Shown here piece by piece: positions 58,301 to 64,000 of a DNA stretch of 64,000 bases. Made by a program: the position numbers and the translations under genes. Under the pieces are notes generated by a model. The model was not told the origin of the DNA, made no database searches, and saw only the letters and a program-made list of their open reading frames with translations. Where the stretch lies: contig NC_091176.1 in NCBI RefSeq assembly GCF_040958095.1, positions 38,183,914 through 38,247,913 of the forward strand, in the 5' to 3' direction. The first letter of the stretch is position 1; the number at the start of each line of letters is the position of its first letter. The stretch comes from Procambarus clarkii (lineage: Eukaryota; Arthropoda; Malacostraca; Decapoda; Cambaridae).

Positions 58301-61300
58301 CCTAGACACAACAACCTGGAAGTTCACTACACAGTGGCCAGCTTCAGGTTCCTAGACACAACAACCTGGTAGTTCACTACACAGTGGCCAGCTTCAGGTT
58401 CCTCAACACAACACAACAACCTGGTAGTTCACTACACACTGGCCAGCTTCAGGTTCCTCAACACAACAACCTGGTAGTTCACTACACAGTGGCCAGCTTC
58501 AGGTTCCTCAACACAATACAACAACCTGGTAGTTCACAACACAGTGGCCAGCTTCACGTTCCTCAACACAACAACCTGGTAGTTCACTACACAGTGGCAT
58601 GATTCAGGTTCCACAACACAACACCCTGGTAGTTCACTACACAGTGGCCAGCTTCAGGTTCCTCAACACAACACCCTGGTAGTTCACTACACAGTGGCCA
58701 GCTTCAGGTTCCTCAACACAACACAACAACCTGGTAGTTCACTACACAGTGGCAAGCTTCAGGTTCCTAGACACAACAACCTGGTAGTTCACTACACAGT
58801 GGCCAGCTTCAGGTTCCTAGACACAACAACCTGGTAGTTCACTACACAGTGGCCAGCTTCAGGTTCCTCAACACAACACAACAACATGGTAGTTCACTAC
58901 ACAGTGGCCAGCTTCAGGTTCCACAACACAACAACCTGGTAGTTCACTACACAGTGGCCAGCTTCAGGTTCCTCAACACAACAACATGGTAGTTCACTAC
59001 ACAGTGGCCAGCTTCAGGTTCCTCAACACAACAACCTGGTAGTTCACTACACAGTGGCCAGCTTCAGGTTCCACAACACAACAACCTGGTAGTTCACAAC
59101 ACAGTGGCCAGCTTCAGGTTCCTCAACACAACAACCTGGTAGTTCACTACACAGTGGCCAGCTTCAGGTTCCACAACACAACAACCTGGTAGTTCACTAC
59201 ACAGTGGCCAGCTTCAGGTTCCTAGACACAACAACCTAGTAGTTCACTACACAGTGGCCAGCTTCAGGTTCCTCAACACAACAACCTGGTAGTTCACTAC
59301 ACAGTGGCCAGCTTCAGGTTCCACAACACAACAACCTGGTAGTTCACTATACAGTGGCCAGCTTCAGGTTCCTCAACACAACAACCTGGTAGTTCACTAC
59401 ACAGTGGCCAGCTTCAGGTTCCTCAACACAACAACCTGGTAGTTCACTACACAGTGGCCAGCTTCAGGTTCCTCAACACAACAACCTGGTAGTTCACTAC
59501 ACAGTGGCCAGCTTCAGGTTCCTCAACACAACACAACAACCTGGTAGTTCACTACACAGTGGCAAGCTTCAGGTTCCTAGACACAACAACCTGGTAGTTC
59601 ACTACACAGTGGCCAGCTTCAGGTTCCTAGACACAACAACCTGGTAGTTCACTACACAGTGGCCAGCTTCAGGTTCCTAGACACAACAACCTGGTAGTTC
59701 ACTACACAGTGGCCAGCTTCAGGTTCCTCAACACAACACAACAACCTGGTAGTTCACTACACAGTGGCCAGCTTCAGGTTCCTCAACACAACAACCTGGT
59801 AGTTCACTACACAGTGGCCAGCTTCAGGTTCCTCAACACAATACAACAACCTGGTAGTTCACAACACAGTGGCCAGCTTCAGGTTCCTCAACACAACAAC
59901 CTGGTAGTTCACTACACAGTGGCCAGCTTCAGGTTCCTCAACACAACAACCTGGTAGTTCACTACACAGTGGCCAGCTTCAAGTTCCTCAACACAACAAC
60001 CTGGTAGTTCACTACACAGTGGCCAGCTTCAGGTTCCTCAACACAACAACATGGTAGTTCACTACACAGTGACCAGCTTCAGGTTCCTCAACACAACACA
60101 ACAACCTGGTAGTTCACTACACAGTGGCCAGCTTCAGGTTCCACAACACAACAACCTGGTAGTTCACTACACAGTGGCCAGCTTCAGGTTCCTCAACACA
60201 ACAACATGGCAGTTCACTACACCGTGGCCAGCTTCAGGTTCCTCAACACAACAATCTGGTAGTTCACTACACAGTGGCCAGCTTCAGGTTCCTCAGCACA
60301 ACAACCTGGTAGTTCACTACACAGTGGCCAGCTTCAGGTTCCTCAACACAACAACCTGGTAGTTCACTACACAGTGGCCAGCTTCAGGTTCCACAACACA
60401 ACAACCTGGTAGTTCACTACACAGTGGCCAGCTTCAGGTTCCTCAAAACAACAACCTGGTAGTTCACTACACAGTGGCCAGCTTCAGGTTCCTCAACACA
60501 ACAACCTGGTAGTTCACTACACAGTGGCCAGCTTCAGGTTCCTCAACACAACAACCTGGTAGTTCACTACACAGTGGCCAGCTTCAGGTTCCTCAACACA
60601 ACAACCTGGTAGTTCACTACACAGTGGCCAGCTTCAGGTTCCTAGACACAACAACCTGGTAGTTCACTACACAGTGGCCAGCTTCAGGTTCCTCAACACA
60701 ACACAACAACCTGGTAGTTCACTACACAGTGGCCAGCTTCAGGTTCCTAGACACAACAACCTGGAAGTTCACTACACAGTGGCCAGCTTCAGGTTCCTAG
60801 ACACAACAACCTGGTAGTTCACTACACAGTGGCCAGCTTCAGGTTCCTCAACACAACACAACAACCTGGTAGTTCACTACACAGTGGCCAGCTTCAGGTT
60901 CCTCAACACAACAACCTGGTAGTTCACTACACAGTGGCCAGCTTCAGGTTCCTCAACACAATACAACAACCTGGTAGTTCACAACACAGTGGCCAGCTTC
61001 ACGTTCCTCAACACAACAACCTGGTAGTTCACTACACAGTGGCCAGCTTCAGGTTCCACAATACAACAACCTAGTAGTTCACTACACAGTGGCCAGCTTC
61101 AGGTTCCACAACACAACAACCTGGTAGTTCACTACACAGTGGCCAGCTTCAGGTTCCTCAACACAACACAACAACCTGGTAGTTCACTACACAGTGGCCA
61201 GCTTCAGGTTCCTCAACACAACAACCTGGTAGTTCACTACACAGTGGCCAGCTTCAGGTTCCTCAACACAACACAACAACCTGGTAGTTCACTACACAGT

Positions 61301-64000
61301 GGCCAGCTTCAGGTTCCTCAACACAACACAACAACCTGGTAGTTCACTACACAGTGGCCAGCTTCAGGTTCCTCAACACAACACAACAACCTGGTAGTTC
61401 ACTACACAGTGGCCAGCTTCAGGTTCCTCAACACAACACAACAACCTGGTAGTTCACTACACAGTGGCCAGCTTCAGGTTCCTCCACACAACAACCTGGT
61501 AGTTCACTACACAGTGACCAGCTTCAGGTTCCACAACACAACAACCTGGTAGTTCACAACACAGTGGCCAGCTTCAGGTTCCACAACACAACAACATGGT
61601 AGTTCACTACACAGTGACCAGCTTCAGGTTCCACAACACAACAACCTGGTAGTTCACTACACAGTGGCCAGCTTCAGGTTCCTAGACACAACAACCTGGT
61701 AGTTCACTACACAGTGGCCAGCTTCAGGTTCCTAGACACAACAACCTGGTAGTTCACTACACAGTGGCCAGCTTCAGGTTCCTAGACACAACAACCTGGT
61801 AGTTCACTACACAGTGGCCAGCTTCAGGTTCCTCAACACAACACAACAACCTGGTAGTTCACTACACAGTGGCCAGCTTCAGGTTCCTCAACACAACAAC
61901 CTGGTAGTTCACTACACAGTGGCCAGCTTCAGGTTCCTCAACACAATACAACAACCTGGTAGTTCACAACACAGTGGCCAGCTTCAGGTTCCTCAACACA
62001 ACAACCTGGTAGTTCACTACACAGTGGCCAGCTTCAGGTTCCTCAACACAACAACCTGGTAGTTCACTACACAGTGGCCAGCTTCAAGTTCCTCAACACA
62101 ACAACCTGGTAGTTCACTACACAGTGGCCAGCTTCAGGTTCCTCAACACAACAACATGGTAGTTCACTACACAGTGACCAGCTTCAGGTTCCTCAACACA
62201 ACACAACAACCTGGTAGTTCACTACACAGTGGCCAGCTTCAGGTTCCACAACACAACAACCTGGTAGTTCACTACACAGTGGCCAGCTTCAGGTTCCTCA
62301 ACACAACAACATGGCAGTTCACTACACCGTGGCCAGCTTCAGGTTCCTCAACACAACAATCTGGTAGTTCACTACACAGTGGCCAGCTTCAGGTTCCTCA
62401 GCACAACAACCTGGTAGTTCACTACACAGTGGCCAGCTTCAGGTTCCTCAACACAACAACCTGGTAGTTCACTACACAGTGGCCAGCTTCAGGTTCCACA
62501 ACACAACAACCTGGTAGTTCACTACACAGTGGCCAGCTTCAGGTTCCTCAACACAACAACCTGGTAGTTCACTACACAGTGGCCAGCTTCAGGTTCCTCA
62601 ACACAACAACCTGGTAGTTCACTACACAGTGGCCAGCTTCAGGTTCCTCAACACAACAACCTGGTAGTTCACTACACAGTGGCCAGCTTCAGGTTCCTCA
62701 ACACAACAACCTGGTAGTTCACTACACAGTGGCCAGCTTCAGGTTCCTAGACACAACAACCTGGTAGTTCACTACACAGTGGCCAGCTTCAGGTTCCTCA
62801 ACACAACACAACAACCTGGTAGTTCACTACACAGTGGCCAGCTTCAGGTTCCTAGACACAACAACCTGGAAGTTCACTACACAGTGGCCAGCTTCAGGTT
62901 CCTAGACACAACAACCTGGTAGTTCACTACACAGTGGCCAGCTTCAGGTTCCTCAACACAACACAACAACCTGGTAGTTCACTACACAGTGGCCAGCTTC
63001 AGGTTCCTCAACACAACAACCTGGTAGTTCACTACACAGTGGCCAGCTTCAGGTTCCTCAACACAATACAACAACCTGGTAGTTCACAACACAGTGGCCA
63101 GCTTCACGTTCCTCAACACAACAACCTGGTAGTTCACTACACAGTGGCCAGCTTCAGGTTCCACAATACAACAACCTAGTAGTTCACTACACAGTGGCCA
63201 GCTTCAGGTTCCACAACACAACAACCTGGTAGTTCACTACACAGTGGCCAGCTTCAGGTTCCTCAACACAACACAACAACCTGGTAGTTCACTACACAGT
63301 GGCCAGCTTCAGGTTCCTCAACACAACAACCTGGTAGTTCACTACACAGTGGCCAGCTTCAGGTTCCTCAACACAACACAACAACCTGGTAGTTCACTAC
63401 ACAGTGGCCAGCTTCAGGTTCCTCAACACAACACAACAACCTGGTAGTTCACTACACAGTGGCCAGCTTCAGGTTCCTCAACACAACACAACAACCTGGT
63501 AGTTCACTACACAGTGGCCAGCTTCAGGTTCCTCAACACAACACAACAACCTGGTAGTTCACTACACAGTGGCCAGCTTCAGGTTCCTCCACACAACAAC
63601 CTGGTAGTTCACTACACAGTGACCAGCTTCAGGTTCCACAACACAACAACATGGTAGTTCACTACACAGTGACCAGCTTCAGGTTCCACAACACAACAAC
63701 CTGGTAGTTCACTACACAGTGGCCAGCTTCAGGTTCCTCAACACAACAACATGGTAGTTCACTACACAGTGGCCAGCTTCAGGTTCCTCAACACAACAAC
63801 CTGGTAGTTCACTACACAGTGGCCAGCTTCAGGTTCCACAACACAACAACCTGGTAGTTCACAACACAGTGGCCAGCTTCAGGTTCCTCAACACAACAAC
63901 CTGGTAGTTCACTACACAGTGGCCAGCTTCAGGTTCCACAACACAACAACCTGGTAGTTCACTACACAGTGGCCAGCTTCAGGTTCCTCAACACAACAAC
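55345..64000. repeat. 50-bp satellite with higher-order duplication
   Basis: About 170 units on GTGGCCAGCTTCAGGTTCC and CAACCTGGTAGTTCACTAC. The base period is 50 bp, with 55-bp variants having an extra ACACA. Marker variants (CCTAG, CCACA, ACATGG, CCTCC) recur in the same order: about 59.57-61.55 kb is repeated at 61.68-63.65 kb, offset 2,105 bp, with few differences. It continues past the window end. Confidence 0.97.

Noticed and set aside
55345..64000. CRISPR-like array of regular 50-bp repeats
   Set aside because: There are no unique spacers; whole units repeat. The setting is eukaryotic and no cas genes are present.

Overview
The window looks like repeat-dominated nuclear DNA of an arthropod, most likely a decapod crustacean such as a crayfish. 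This is inferred from an interstitial (TTAGG)n core, Penelope-like and Gypsy retroelements, many LINE and tRNA-SINE fragments, huge (TA)n and minisatellite tracts, and a HEPN-NACHT receptor of a type I associate with aquatic invertebrates. No rRNA, functional tRNA, CRISPR or prokaryotic operon is visible. Well over half of the 64 kb is tandem repeat, so most long open frames here are artefacts of stop-free repeat units.

Layout. 1-6.3 kb: a G-rich minisatellite, two broken LINE fragments, a SINE and a 2.9-kb 16-bp minisatellite. 6.3-19.3 kb: a transposon nest built on (TA)n tracts, with tandem and inverted tRNA-SINE copies, a foldback MITE with a telomere-like core, three Penelope-like copies (two head to head), and a 7-kb LTR retrotransposon inserted in the TA tail of one of them. 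The LTR element has integrase upstream of reverse transcriptase, the Gmr1-type order. 19.3-25.5 kb: a decayed retroelement C-terminus, a 42-bp minisatellite, a tRNA-SINE, LINE 3' ends and a 59-bp minisatellite.

25.5-44.7 kb, minus strand: the only host gene I can assemble, a HEPN(DZIP3-like)-NACHT-LRR receptor in three exons (44738-40207, 38151-37351, 25718-25555). Splice phases agree at both introns. The model length is a multiple of three once two inserted elements are removed and a 2-base deletion is allowed, giving about 1,200 codons. It is broken four times: a frameshift near 44645, a solo LTR between Walker A and Walker B, a 1,044-bp terminal-inverted-repeat transposon in the LRR region, and a nonsense codon in a 33-bp coding minisatellite in exon 2. 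Intron 2 (11.6 kb) is almost entirely minisatellite plus one LINE, and copies of its own 3' splice junction are tandemly amplified at both ends.

44.7-64 kb: a decayed SINE, LINE pieces, a 23/24-bp array split by a LINE that itself carries a solo LTR, two sister 23-bp arrays, a GA microsatellite, an 81-bp repeat, and a 50-bp satellite with about 2.1-kb higher-order duplication that runs off the window end.
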